Shown: positions 28,887 to 37,990, counted from the first letter of the stretch. The stretch is DNA of 64,000 nt from Crateriforma spongiae (GCF_012290005.1 NZ_JAAXMS010000006.1:372001-436000), one strand, 5' to 3'. Translations and numbers: made by a program. Notes: generated by a model not told the origin, from the sequence alone.

Positions 28887-30314
28887 TTAACGTGAACTCG
28901 ATTTCTTACGGCGTTGTTGTCGGTTTCGACGCTGTTCGAACCATTCGTGCGCCATTTCGACACTGGTCACGGTCTTCTCAGGAGCCCGATCGAAACAGGT
29001 TTTGGCCAGTTCCGGATCGGCGACCGCGTTGAATGAGAACTCCAAACCATGGCAGCGTTGACAGACTTCACGGACCATGGTTTCGACCGGTCGAAGGACG
29101 CTGTTCTGGTTGTGATTGACGAAAGAGTTGTCGCCGGTCGCCACACGGGGCATGTGGCATGTGCCGCACGTGACACCGAGCCCGGCATCAATTTCGCCGC
29201 TGAGTTCCTGACGCCACAGTTCGGCGTGGGATGAATCCAGGTACGCCAGCGAATGGTCATCGTTGTGACATCCCAGGCAAGCGTCGACCGCCGCGTGTTG
29301 GATGTCGTCGACGTGTGCGGCATGACAGCTGTTGCAATTCAGTTGTCGATGGGCTGCATCGGAACGCATCGGCAGTCGCGCCATGGCTACTTGCATTTCG
29401 GGCAAGCCGACGGCCAGCCGCATTCCGTGTTTGCCTTGCAGAAACGTTTCGGATTGCCGTGCGTGGCACTGGCGGCAGGTGTCCAACGCGACGTGATCGT
29501 TCCAAGCGGTACTGGATCCTGCCGGCGTCTTGGCGTCACGAATCGCGTTGGCATCTCCCGCTTCGCTCTGGTGGCATTGCTTGCAGTTCACTCCTGCGGA
29601 AAAGTGGGCGCTGGATGACCATTGTCGAACAATTTGCGGATCGGCATCGTTGATGTCCGGTACAACCTGCGTTCGCGTTTTTTGTGTTTGGTCGTCACCG
29701 GTTTGCTGAGATGTCAACAAGATCAGCGTGGCATCATCCAAGATGTCTGCTTCGCCGTGGTGTTTGTCCAAGTACTTTTCGTACAACGCACGGTTGTCAT
29801 GGTAGTTGTGGCACCCCGTGGTCGCGCAACTGTCGTAACGCATGCCTTCGTGGCTCGGACGGCTTTCGGCAACGTCTTGATGACAGTGCCAGCAATAGTC
29901 GCTGGGAACGGTCAGTCCCATCGCCAACGTTCTTTCGGCGACGTGTTCGCGGTGACAGGAAAGACAACTTTGGGCATCCAGGATCTTCAGCAAGTCGGCG
30001 TGAACGGGATCGTTAAATTTGGACGCCGGGTGGGTGTCGTTGGCAGTGTCCAAGTCGGTTTCGTGGCATCGCAAACAGGCATCTTGCATCAGGTTGGACG
30101 TGCTTGATTCGTCGTTGCCGCCATTGGTTAGGTGGCATTGGTCGCAAGCCAATTCAATTTGATAGTGGCCGTGGGTTGTTTCGCCTGGCAAAAAAATGCG
30201 CCGGGCGACGGTGGTGCTGGGTGCGACCAGGGCGTATGTGGCAACACCGGCGATGGCCATATTCATGACCATCCAGACGGCGATTTTCGGTGACGCAAGG
30301 GCAGGCAGCTTCAT
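28887..30314 (-). CDS. Oligoheme c-type cytochrome (about 11 hemes)
   Basis: 475 residues from the ATG at 30314, four bases after the stop of the fused reductase. One N-terminal membrane helix (SPKIAVWMVMNMAIAGVATYALV) anchors it facing the periplasm. I count ten CxxCH motifs (CDQCH, CLRCH, CLSCH, CWHCH, CKQCH, CRQCH, CNSCH, CLGCH, CGTCH, CQRCH) plus one CATTGCH that could be a CX4CH site. Many extra His can serve as distal ligands. Such proteins move electrons along heme wires or reduce small nitrogen/sulfur compounds; the specific family is not recognised. It most likely receives electrons from the membrane reductase encoded just upstream. Confidence 0.9.
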   Translation of the reverse strand: MKLPALASPKIAVWMVMNMAIAGVATYALVAPSTTVARRIFLPGETTHGHYQIELACDQCHLTNGGNDESSTSNLMQDACLRCHETDLDTANDTHPASKFNDPVHADLLKILDAQSCLSCHREHVAERTLAMGLTVPSDYCWHCHQDVAESRPSHEGMRYDSCATTGCHNYHDNRALYEKYLDKHHGEADILDDATLILLTSQQTGDDQTQKTRTQVVPDINDADPQIVRQWSSSAHFSAGVNCKQCHQSEAGDANAIRDAKTPAGSSTAWNDHVALDTCRQCHARQSETFLQGKHGMRLAVGLPEMQVAMARLPMRSDAAHRQLNCNSCHAAHVDDIQHAAVDACLGCHNDDHSLAYLDSSHAELWRQELSGEIDAGLGVTCGTCHMPRVATGDNSFVNHNQNSVLRPVETMVREVCQRCHGLEFSFNAVADPELAKTCFDRAPEKTVTSVEMAHEWFEQRRNRQQRRKKSSSR

Positions 30315-30318
30315 GTCG

Positions 30319-32397
30319 TCAGTCGCGAAACCAATAGAACGATACGACATGAATGGCGATCAAAATCGGCAGGGGCCACGCCAATAGAAAGTGCAGTTTG
30401 GAAAACCAGGATCGCCATTTTTTCCATCGCAACGCGCTCGGTCCGCCTTGTCGGCTTTCCATCGCGGTGACCAGTCCGGCCAGCGCTCCGACCGTTGCGA
30501 CCGATAAAAACGTGACCCCAAGAACCGCGTTGAAGTTTTCACCCAAACGCAGCCCCGTGTGCGCGATCAGCCCGGCCACGGTCAACGTCCCGATGGCCGA
30601 GTGAACCCAACGCCACAGGCGGTAATCGCCGAATTGAAACTTTGGGATTCGCTTACGCAACGAAAACGCTTGGCCGATCACCAACGCGCCTAGCAATGAG
30701 AACCCAGTGATTTGCCTTGCCAGATCGTCACGCCACCACCAGTCGATCAGGCGGCGATCCGACTGGACGCTTTCGGCGAAAGCGATTGCCGGGCCGAAGC
30801 ACCAGATCGCCAGCAAGGCCAACGCCAACGCGGACACCCACAACAGTGGACGCCCGCCTTGATCCACGGACGATTCCGCGGGGCATCCCGCCAGTTCCGA
30901 CACCAAATTTGCGCAGCTTCCACAAGCCGTCGACGCACCGCAGGCTTCCGCGATTCGCTTTGGTTGATCGCATCCCTGCTTGATCAGTTCCCCGACGGTT
31001 CCTTTGGTCACGTTCAAACAGTTGCATATCACACTGTCGTCCGGCCAGTGATGAACCGACAAAGCCGAATCATCGCGCCATGGTGAACCGCTTTTCACAA
31101 ACCTTGTTCGTTGCGTCGGCCACATCCGCTGGTGTTTCGATGTCGCCAGACGGACTTGGGGCAACTGTTCCCATTGACCGACACAGGACGCACCGACGAT
31201 GCGCCCCTGATCCAACAGGATCGCACGAAATCCGGAATCATCGGAGTGGTTCAGGACGACGCCCCCGCGTGAATCACCGATTTGTCTTCCAAACGTCGCG
31301 ACTTGAACACCCAAAAGTTTCAGTTCCGCAGACTCATCGGCACCCTCAAAGCTTGTGTCTTCACCAACCAGGTGTTGCGCCAGCACATCGGCCATCCGGT
31401 AACACGGTGCGACCAAGCCGTAAACGTGATCACGAAAGCGAACGCATTCCCCGATCGCATGAATCTTTGGGTCGCTCGTGCAAAGATGTCGATCGACGAC
31501 GATGCCACCGCGAGCGCCCGTTTCCAGTCCGGCATCTTTGCCAAGTTGATCGTTCGGACGGACCCCCGCGGCGATGATGACCAAATCGGCGACCATCGGA
31601 TCACGGTTGCTGAAGGCTATCTGCAGACGCTGATTGTCCGTCGTCGTGATCGAATCGGTGCGGCAAGTGACATGCACATCGACGCCGATCGATTCCACGT
31701 GTTGGCGTAGGCGTTTGGCAGCATTGGAATCCAATTGTCTTGGCATTAACCCCGGAGCACGTTCCACCACGGACGCGGAAAGCCCCAGGTCGATCATGAC
31801 TTTGGCCGCTTCCAATCCCAATAGGCCACCACCAATGACCAGTCCCGTGGAGGCTCCGGTTTCGTCAACATGTCGACGGATGGACTGCAAGTCTTCCAAC
31901 GTGCGATAAACGAAAACACCGGTCAGGTCCGCACCGGGAATCGGAGGAACGAACGCGGAGGATCCCGTCGCCAACACCAGTCGATCATAGGGATGCCGAA
32001 CGCCGTTCGAATCGACGACCTCGCACTTGGTTCGATCGATACAGTGAATCCGGCGTCCGGTGTGCAGTTCAATTTGATGGTCGGCGTACCACTGACGGTC
32101 GGCCAACAGTAAATCGTCTTCACTACGACCGCCAAAGTACGACGACAAGTGAACGCGATCGTATGCCGGCGTCGGTTCGTCACCAATCAGCGTGATTTGA
32201 TAGAAGTGGTTGGCATTGCGTCGCACCAAGCGGTCGCAAAGTCCCCACCCGGCCATGCCGCCACCGACAATGACCAAGCGTTCGTGAATGGTCGATGCCG
32301 GATCCCCGGTCGGCGCGGTCCGCAGCGATGCGGGATCGGTCGGCGAATCGGGAAATGTTTGCATGCGGCGGCCGAAACCAAGAAGCGAACGATGCAT
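30319..32397 (-). CDS. NirB-like FAD reductase fused to BFD [2Fe-2S] and b-type membrane domain
   Basis: 692 residues from the ATG at 32397 (AGGA upstream; a TTG nine codons earlier is less likely). Domain 1 (about 35-430): two-dinucleotide-binding flavoprotein like the N-terminus of nitrite reductase NirB: LVIVGGGMAGWGLCDRL (FAD), LATGSSAFVPPIPG, LVIGGGLLGLEAAKVM (NAD(P)), HAIGECVRF. Domain 2 (about 455-495): BFD-type [2Fe-2S] with CNC and CGSC. Domain 3 (about 510-692): five membrane helices with four candidate heme-ligand His, in WVHSAIG, LIAHTGL, SKLHFLL and AIHVVSF, as in b-type cytochromes. The siroheme/[4Fe-4S] half of NirB is absent, so it should not reduce nitrite itself. It predicts electron transfer from NAD(P)H through FAD, Fe-S and heme b across the membrane. 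Confidence 0.88.
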   Translation of the reverse strand: MHRSLLGFGRRMQTFPDSPTDPASLRTAPTGDPASTIHERLVIVGGGMAGWGLCDRLVRRNANHFYQITLIGDEPTPAYDRVHLSSYFGGRSEDDLLLADRQWYADHQIELHTGRRIHCIDRTKCEVVDSNGVRHPYDRLVLATGSSAFVPPIPGADLTGVFVYRTLEDLQSIRRHVDETGASTGLVIGGGLLGLEAAKVMIDLGLSASVVERAPGLMPRQLDSNAAKRLRQHVESIGVDVHVTCRTDSITTTDNQRLQIAFSNRDPMVADLVIIAAGVRPNDQLGKDAGLETGARGGIVVDRHLCTSDPKIHAIGECVRFRDHVYGLVAPCYRMADVLAQHLVGEDTSFEGADESAELKLLGVQVATFGRQIGDSRGGVVLNHSDDSGFRAILLDQGRIVGASCVGQWEQLPQVRLATSKHQRMWPTQRTRFVKSGSPWRDDSALSVHHWPDDSVICNCLNVTKGTVGELIKQGCDQPKRIAEACGASTACGSCANLVSELAGCPAESSVDQGGRPLLWVSALALALLAIWCFGPAIAFAESVQSDRRLIDWWWRDDLARQITGFSLLGALVIGQAFSLRKRIPKFQFGDYRLWRWVHSAIGTLTVAGLIAHTGLRLGENFNAVLGVTFLSVATVGALAGLVTAMESRQGGPSALRWKKWRSWFSKLHFLLAWPLPILIAIHVVSFYWFRD

Positions 32398-32766
32398 CGC
32401 AACGGTTTCCTGGTCCCCCAACAATCAAGCCGACCATCCTGCAGAAAATGGCTTGCAGGAATTGGCGATCATTCATCGTGGGCGGTCCGAGGCCGCTGCG
32501 TTGCCCGACACGCATTCGCAACCGCAGCGCCGTAACGTCGACAAAGGGCAATGAAAAAGAACAGCGGTGTTGGAAACCACGTCGTGGTATTGCTAGCGGC
32601 ACGCGGATGGCCGCAAAGGTCCGGTTCGACTCGGCCGGTTCCCACCGTCGACGTTGTGGGGAACGACCGTACGATGATGCGGTGCCCAGAATTAAGGCAG
32701 GGTGACGCGTGAAACTTTATCAGTTCACATCCTGCGATGTTTGATCGCATCGAGCGCCCGGCGGTG
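32398..32766. other. Intergenic region upstream of the heme operon
   Basis: About 370 bases that should hold the promoter of the five-gene heme operon. A weak leftward -24/-12-like element (GGCGCTGCGGTTGC, about 32518-32531) is the best candidate. No gene seen. Confidence 0.45.
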
Positions 32767-34122
32767 CTAAATCATCTGCCGAATGTCATGGCTGAAACTT
32801 GGGAAGACGAACAAGGTGGATTTGACGTCCGCTGCAGTCAAATTGTGTTTCATGGCCATCGCAAACAGGTTGATCGTTTCTTCGGCACCAGGGCCCAATA
32901 GATGGGCACCAAGGATTGCATCGGAGTCGCGGTCAATCAGGACCTTGTATCCCGCCACGGTTTTGCCGGTTTTACGTACACTGCTCCAATCGCTCATGTC
33001 ACCGGTTCGCACCTCCAGATCGGCCGACGTTTGGCAGGCCTGTTCTTCGGACAGCCCGACCGAAGCGATTGCCGGGGTGGTAAAGCAAGCACGCGGAACC
33101 ATCCCGTAATCAGGACTACGTACCGGACGATCCGCGAAAAGGTTTTTTGCCACGATCCTGGCGTCTTCATTGGCCACCGGTGTCAAACGTGGTTGAGCCG
33201 TGCGGGCGCAATCACCAACCGCGTAAACTCTTTCGTTGGATTGGCTCCGCAGATGTGCATCGACTGACACGCCATCTTGATCGTGTTGGATCCCAGCCAC
33301 GTCCAGCTGCATTCGATCGATGTTGGGGACGCGTCCGGCGCCGTGGACCACACAGTCAGCCGACACCGTCTGGCCGTCGCGCAGCTTGATGCGACGTGAT
33401 TCGTCACCCAGAACGTCGATACCTTCGATGGTTTGATTCAACAGGAACTGAATGCCCTGCTGATGAGAGTGCGCCGTCAATGTTTTCACCAGATCAGGAT
33501 CAAACCCCGACAGAACGCCGGAGTTTTTTTCGATGATGGTTACCCGTGAACCTGCCCGCGCCGCCACGTGGGCGAACTCCATGGAGATGTATCCGCCACC
33601 GACGAATGCGATGTGTCGTGGCAATTGTGACAAATCCAGAAAATCATCACTGGAAATCAAACAAGCGCTGTTCGGGAAGTTCAGTGTTCGCGGGCGGCCG
33701 CCGGTTGCGATGACGATTCGTTCGGCTTCGTAAAATTCGCCCGCGATGGATAGCGTGCTGACGCCAATGAACTTGGCCGTCCCGTGCAGTGTGGTGATGC
33801 CGGAATCTTGAAACGATGCTTCGGATCCCTCAGCCACAGGACGCGTGAACGTTTCCTTGAATGCGTGCAATTTTACCCAGTCGATTCGCGTGGATGCATC
33901 AGCCACCAGTTGATCGTTGGAACGCCGAACACGGTCCACGAGTTGACCGGCATTGACGTAAACCTTTTTCGGATTGCACCCTCGCAACGCACAAGTTCCC
34001 CCAAAGGTGCGTTCGTCGACGATTGCAACCCGTTTGCCGGTTTCGGCGACTTTGCGGGCGACAGTTCCACCGGCGGGACCGGTGCCGATGACGATCAGAT
34101 CAAAATGGGTGGGTGAAGACAT
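32767..34122 (-). CDS. Glutathione-reductase-type FAD/NAD(P) disulfide oxidoreductase
   Basis: 451 residues. FAD motif LIVIGTGPAGGTVARKV, redox-active pair in GGTCALRGCNPKK (Cys44 and Cys49), NAD(P) motif HIAFVGGGYISMEFA, second FAD motif VYAVGDCA, and a dimerisation domain. The conserved C-terminal HPTxxE of glutathione, mercuric and lipoamide reductases is replaced by FPSFSHDIRQMI, as in a poorly characterised branch. Either another base serves or the substrate is not an ordinary disulfide. It lies upstream of the heme operon on the same strand but 370 bases away, so likely separate transcription. A CCAAGT/ACTTGG inverted repeat lies upstream (34211-34228). Confidence 0.85.
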   Translation of the reverse strand: MSSPTHFDLIVIGTGPAGGTVARKVAETGKRVAIVDERTFGGTCALRGCNPKKVYVNAGQLVDRVRRSNDQLVADASTRIDWVKLHAFKETFTRPVAEGSEASFQDSGITTLHGTAKFIGVSTLSIAGEFYEAERIVIATGGRPRTLNFPNSACLISSDDFLDLSQLPRHIAFVGGGYISMEFAHVAARAGSRVTIIEKNSGVLSGFDPDLVKTLTAHSHQQGIQFLLNQTIEGIDVLGDESRRIKLRDGQTVSADCVVHGAGRVPNIDRMQLDVAGIQHDQDGVSVDAHLRSQSNERVYAVGDCARTAQPRLTPVANEDARIVAKNLFADRPVRSPDYGMVPRACFTTPAIASVGLSEEQACQTSADLEVRTGDMSDWSSVRKTGKTVAGYKVLIDRDSDAILGAHLLGPGAEETINLFAMAMKHNLTAADVKSTLFVFPSFSHDIRQMI

Positions 34123-34210
34123 CCGAACACTTGGGAAAGATGGAAACGCAAACTAACGCACTTGGGATCGGCATCCCTGGGCGCAGGGCAGGCGGTAAGG
34201 CTGTACCGGA

Positions 34211-34228
34211 CCAAGTCGGCCAACTTGG
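34211..34228. promoter_or_regulatory. Inverted repeat upstream of the disulfide oxidoreductase
   Basis: CCAAGT-CGGCCA-ACTTGG, perfect six-base arms, about 90 bases upstream of the leftward start at 34122 and just after the terminator of the DUF2383 gene. It could be an operator; length is modest. Confidence 0.3.
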
Positions 34229-34244
34229 CGAATAGACCAAGGGC

Positions 34245-34278
34245 AAAGAAAAAGGGGCGGCTGTCAATCAGCCGCCCC
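34245..34278 (-). terminator. Rho-independent terminator of the DUF2383 gene
   Basis: Perfect 10-bp GC-rich stem (34254-34263 with 34269-34278), five-base loop, then TTTTTCTTT on the minus strand. It lies 38 bases past the DUF2383 stop. Confidence 0.93.
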
Positions 34279-34315
34279 GATGGCGAAGTCAGTCACGAAC
34301 GTGACCATCGATGTG

Positions 34316-34786
34316 TTACGCCTTTTTGAAAGAATCTCGCAGATCACGGATCTTGTCGTGACCCGATTTGACGATGGCGTATTGCGCATTCAGTACGTCG
34401 CTCATCGCGCTGCCGGCAGTTTCCTTCAAGACGTCTTCATAGGCATGCTTGATATGATCTTCGCCACGTTCGGCCTCGATCAAAATCACGTGCGGGTCAC
34501 CACCGTTCAGCTTACCGCGAATGTCGATCCATGTGCGGTGGATGGACGCCGCGACGGACCCATCGGTTTCCGGTGCTTCGCCATTCCAGCTGACAAAGTT
34601 TTGCAGTTCGGTCGCGAACTTGGACCGCTGATGTGCGATCTGTCGAAACAAATCTGCCAATGCGGGATGTTCAATCTCTTCGGCCGATTCACGAAAGCCA
34701 TCATAGGCGTCGATATTGGCCTGAATCAGTTGTTGCAGTCTCTTGACGGTCGTTTCGTTCAATTGGTCTTTGGTTTCCAAAGTCAT
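34316..34786 (-). CDS. DUF2383 (PA2169-type) four-helix-bundle stress protein
   Basis: 156 residues, ferritin-like four-helix bundle without obvious metal ligands. Family pattern: LNETTVKRLQQLIQANIDAYDGFRESAEEI, HPALADLFRQIAHQRSKFATELQ and ECERGEDHIKHAY-like IEAERGEDHIKHAYEDVL. Such proteins are induced by general, osmotic or cell-envelope stress in other bacteria; no enzymatic role is known. It ends in a strong terminator. Confidence 0.9.
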   Translation of the reverse strand: MTLETKDQLNETTVKRLQQLIQANIDAYDGFRESAEEIEHPALADLFRQIAHQRSKFATELQNFVSWNGEAPETDGSVAASIHRTWIDIRGKLNGGDPHVILIEAERGEDHIKHAYEDVLKETAGSAMSDVLNAQYAIVKSGHDKIRDLRDSFKKA

Positions 34787-34937
34787 GATGACTCCTTTGA
34801 GTGTTGTTTAGCGATGCACACGGTCACGCCAGCGACGCAGTGGCGTCGGATTGGTCGCGGTGTGAATCGAGTTTCGATCTAGGGAATGTGGAATTGAATG
34901 TCGAGCGGCGATATGCCGTAGACAGGCTGCGTCAGGA

Positions 34938-35105
34938 TCAGACAGCGGAGCCTCGGCGACCAAAGATCAGGCTCAAGACGAACAACACCAAGAAGACGAC
35001 GAACAGGATCTGTGCGATGCCTGCGGCGCTACCGGCGATTCCGCCAAACCCGAACAGTGCGGCGATCAGTGCGATCACGAGAAAGGTCAATGCCCAACCC
35101 AACAT
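34938..35105 (-). CDS. DUF1328 small membrane protein (YtjA-like)
   Basis: 55 residues from the ATG at 35105, with GGGAG eight bases upstream; the longer frame adds 12 residues not found in the family. Two membrane helices: [24 protein letters not shown] and [20 protein letters not shown], the DUF1328 signature. Often stress-induced and often next to DUF2383-like or CsbD-like genes, as here. Function unknown. Confidence 0.92.
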   Translation of the reverse strand: MLGWALTFLVIALIAALFGFGGIAGSAAGIAQILFVVFLVLFVLSLIFGRRGSAV

Positions 35106-35632
35106 GTTTATTCTCCCAACGAGTGATATTTCGAAGCACAACCAACCGGAACAGTTTCCGGCGTGTCGTGGTACGAGGGAGACTTAACGCATAAGCCGTA
35201 CCAATTCCCGACGACACGGCAAAATGCTGGTTCAACCCGTCAAGTTCTCGGATATCGCGGTTGCTTTGCCGCTAGGAGAGACATCGATCCACAACGAGAG
35301 CAACGGAATATCGTCCAATCCGGTTGCTTGGCGATCAAATGCCCTTCTTTGCGAGGCCTTGTGTTGTCCCTTGACCATACCGTCGCCATCGATGGGCAAC
35401 TCAAGCGAAAGGCAGCAGTGTCTCCGGAAAAGGCATCGAGGCTGAAACCGTGTCCGCAACTTCGGTCGTCGACACCGACCTCAGATCAAAAATTGACGAA
35501 GATGCCAAAGCGGCCCAACGGTTCGCCGAAAGGCGTTCTGCGACGATGTAGCTTCGGGGCTTCATGGATCTCCAAAAATCGTCGTACCGCTGAGCATGGA
35601 ACGTGGGAACTGAAATCGCGGGAAAGCAGAGA
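35106..35632. other. Gene-poor stretch with a possible gene fragment
   Basis: About 530 bases between DUF1328 and the kinase gene. Rightward frame 35375-35551 has no start codon but reads coding-like at its end (TDLRSKIDEDAKAAQRFAER); it could be the tail of a lost gene. A 192-codon frame across the region is not convincing. Presumably also carries the DUF1328 promoter. Confidence 0.4.
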
Positions 35633-37795
35633 CTATTGTTCGGACAATCGCTTGTGGAGATCTCGTTCGGGCAACAGTACAAGCATCCATAGTGTCAGCT
35701 CGTCGCCCAGTTGGAATTGTTTCGCTGCTCCCCACCATTGATCGCCGTTCGATTCAAAACGATAAATTTGCTTTCGGTCGCTATTGAACGAGAAGACACT
35801 TGCAGCTTGCGTCGCATACGGTTGATTGATTTCTTCCAGGGGTTTCATGAACCACTGTTTCCATTGCATTGGCGTCGCAAACTGAGCGTCTTTGGGCAGC
35901 GCGACTAGCCTCGCATCCTCCGTCAGTACCAGCAACTTTCCGTTCTGTGTCGGTTGTTTTCGCGTGGTGAATCGTGTGATGTCCTGAAGCAATAAGTCGA
36001 AAGCGACAACCGTTGTGACATGACCTCCATTCGAATCGGGGATCGCCATTGATGCTGTAATGCCCAAGTCTTTGGTCGTAAAGAACAGGTAGGGTTCTGT
36101 CCAATGAATTGCTTGCCGTCGGTTCTGGTCGGCATTGGATTCGTCAAGTCCGTTGACGGCTGTCCGAAACCAAGGTCGGGTGCGAGGGTCGTACGAAAGC
36201 GATTCGGTGTGCTGTTGAATCGTGGGTTGCTTGCTCGTCCATTCCGTCCAGCGAACCTCATCCTGCCACTGATCGAGCCTTGTTTGCCTGCACCTCCAAA
36301 GATGGTTGGTTTGCCCGTCTATTTGTTGTTCGGTTCGCAGAAGCATATGCTCGCGTCCGCGGTCATCAGCGATCATCAGTGATGAAACTTGCGGATAATA
36401 TTCGATCAGCGGGACCAGAAAATCATTCGCGTCTTTTGGCGTTTCCACGTCGATCAGACCGGCGCCCACCCTGTCTCCGGTCACAGACAACTGCTGTTCG
36501 ACAGGCTGAAAGAAGAGTCTGAGCCACTCATCGGTCTCCGACAGTGTCTTGCTCAACACCATGTTCGATAACGTTTCGACAGATCGTTGTTGTTGCTCGA
36601 AACGACGCTGCTCTGCTTTCGCGCGATTTAAGAAAGTTGTGACGGTGATCGCTGCAAAAAACACCGTGAAAAGCAGTCCGGCGGAAAGCAGCGTCGGAAG
36701 CGGATTACGTCGACACCATCGCCAGAGATGTTCAATCTGACCAACAGGCCGTGAACGAATGGGTTCGCCACGCCGAAAGGAAGTGAGCTCCTCCACCAAT
36801 TCGTTAGCTGTTCGAAAGCGACGTTTGATATCCTTGTGGAGGCATTTCAAACAAATCGTTTCCAGATCGCGAGGGATGCGCGAGTTGATTCGTCGGAGTG
36901 GGATAGGATCCTGATGGATAACTTGATTGAGGGTCTCCATCGCCGTCGGTCCCTGAAACGGGGGATGGCCCGTCAATAGCTTGTAAAGCATTGCGCCGAG
37001 CGCGTAGATATCCGCCGTTGGCCCGATCAGTGACTTTTGGCCGGATGCTTGCTCTGGTGGCATGTAAAAGACGGACCCCATGATGGCGCCGTCCTGCGTC
37101 AGTTCGTCATCGGAATCAATCAGTTTCGCCAGTCCGAAATCAGTGATCCGTGGCTGGCCGTCGCGATCGATCAAAACATTTTCTGGCTTGAGATCGCGAT
37201 GAATGACGCCTTGCGCGTGAGCGTACGCAACCGCGTCTGCGATCTTCAAAATCAATGCGGCTGCCTCATCCGCTGGCATCGGATGTTCGCCGACTTTTTC
37301 TGCCAGGCTTGGTCCATCCACATAGGCCATTGAGAAATAGTTCGTGCCGCCGTGTTCCCCGAAGTCGTAGACGGGAACAATTCCGGGATGGTCCAGGTTT
37401 GCCGAAGCCTCCGCTTCGACCAAGAACCTTTTGACATTCTGTTCCGATGCAAGTGCACCACCCAGGATCATCTTGACCGCAACGAGACGTTTCAGGCGAG
37501 TCTGCTGGGCTTTGTAGACAATGCCCATGCCACCGCGTGCGATTTCTTCAAGCAACTCGTAGTCGCCGAAGTAATGAACACGTTCTCCCTGGCGATCCGT
37601 TGCCGCTTGTTCGCTGGGGTTTTGTTCGCTGGTGGCATGTTCGCGGGGCGTTGCGTCGGCGAGTGTCCTTTCCAGCGTCGGAGCCGAAGCCGCTGTGTCC
37701 CCAGGCTCTCGATACTGAGTCGGTTCGAGATGGGGAGCAGGTGAATCTGGGCTCTCGTCGTTTGGCTTGTTTGAGATGTCTCTTCGCGGCGACAC
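35633..37795 (-). CDS. Receptor-like Ser/Thr protein kinase with extracytoplasmic Cache-like domain
   Basis: 720 residues from a GTG; no other start fits. An acidic, Pro/Thr-rich N-terminus (1-75) precedes a Hanks-type kinase: LEEIARGGMGIVYKAQ (Gly loop), VAVKMI (Lys), HRDLKPENVLIDRDG (catalytic loop, about 200), ITDFGLAKL (Mg2+ loop), SVFYMPPEQA. One membrane helix (LPTLLSAGLLFTVFFAAITVTTFL, about 365-388), then a coiled segment and a periplasmic domain of about 300 residues with YDPRTRPWFRTAV and TEPYLFFTTKDLGITASMAI, which match dCache sensor domains. So it probably phosphorylates cytosolic targets in response to an external ligand. No phosphatase or substrate gene is adjacent. Confidence 0.9.
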   Translation of the reverse strand: MSPRRDISNKPNDESPDSPAPHLEPTQYREPGDTAASAPTLERTLADATPREHATSEQNPSEQAATDRQGERVHYFGDYELLEEIARGGMGIVYKAQQTRLKRLVAVKMILGGALASEQNVKRFLVEAEASANLDHPGIVPVYDFGEHGGTNYFSMAYVDGPSLAEKVGEHPMPADEAAALILKIADAVAYAHAQGVIHRDLKPENVLIDRDGQPRITDFGLAKLIDSDDELTQDGAIMGSVFYMPPEQASGQKSLIGPTADIYALGAMLYKLLTGHPPFQGPTAMETLNQVIHQDPIPLRRINSRIPRDLETICLKCLHKDIKRRFRTANELVEELTSFRRGEPIRSRPVGQIEHLWRWCRRNPLPTLLSAGLLFTVFFAAITVTTFLNRAKAEQRRFEQQQRSVETLSNMVLSKTLSETDEWLRLFFQPVEQQLSVTGDRVGAGLIDVETPKDANDFLVPLIEYYPQVSSLMIADDRGREHMLLRTEQQIDGQTNHLWRCRQTRLDQWQDEVRWTEWTSKQPTIQQHTESLSYDPRTRPWFRTAVNGLDESNADQNRRQAIHWTEPYLFFTTKDLGITASMAIPDSNGGHVTTVVAFDLLLQDITRFTTRKQPTQNGKLLVLTEDARLVALPKDAQFATPMQWKQWFMKPLEEINQPYATQAASVFSFNSDRKQIYRFESNGDQWWGAAKQFQLGDELTLWMLVLLPERDLHKRLSEQ

Positions 37796-37990
37796 TGTTA
37801 CCCGCTATCGAATGTTGTTTGTTGAAAAAAGTTGGTCGATGATTCCCGCTCCGTACCGGCAAAAGTATACTGCCGGATCGGTCGGCATTGCTTGCCGAAT
37901 TCCCCCGAGCGAAGAATCCGCTGGCGGATCGGGGGCTTTTCCGTGCTTTTCTTGCAATTCGCTGTTGCGGAGACCTGGAGTCTGGTTGAC

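Noticed and set aside
35163-35741. 192-codon rightward open frame
   Set aside because: It runs into the 3' end of the well-supported kinase gene, has poor amino-acid composition and no ribosome-binding site.
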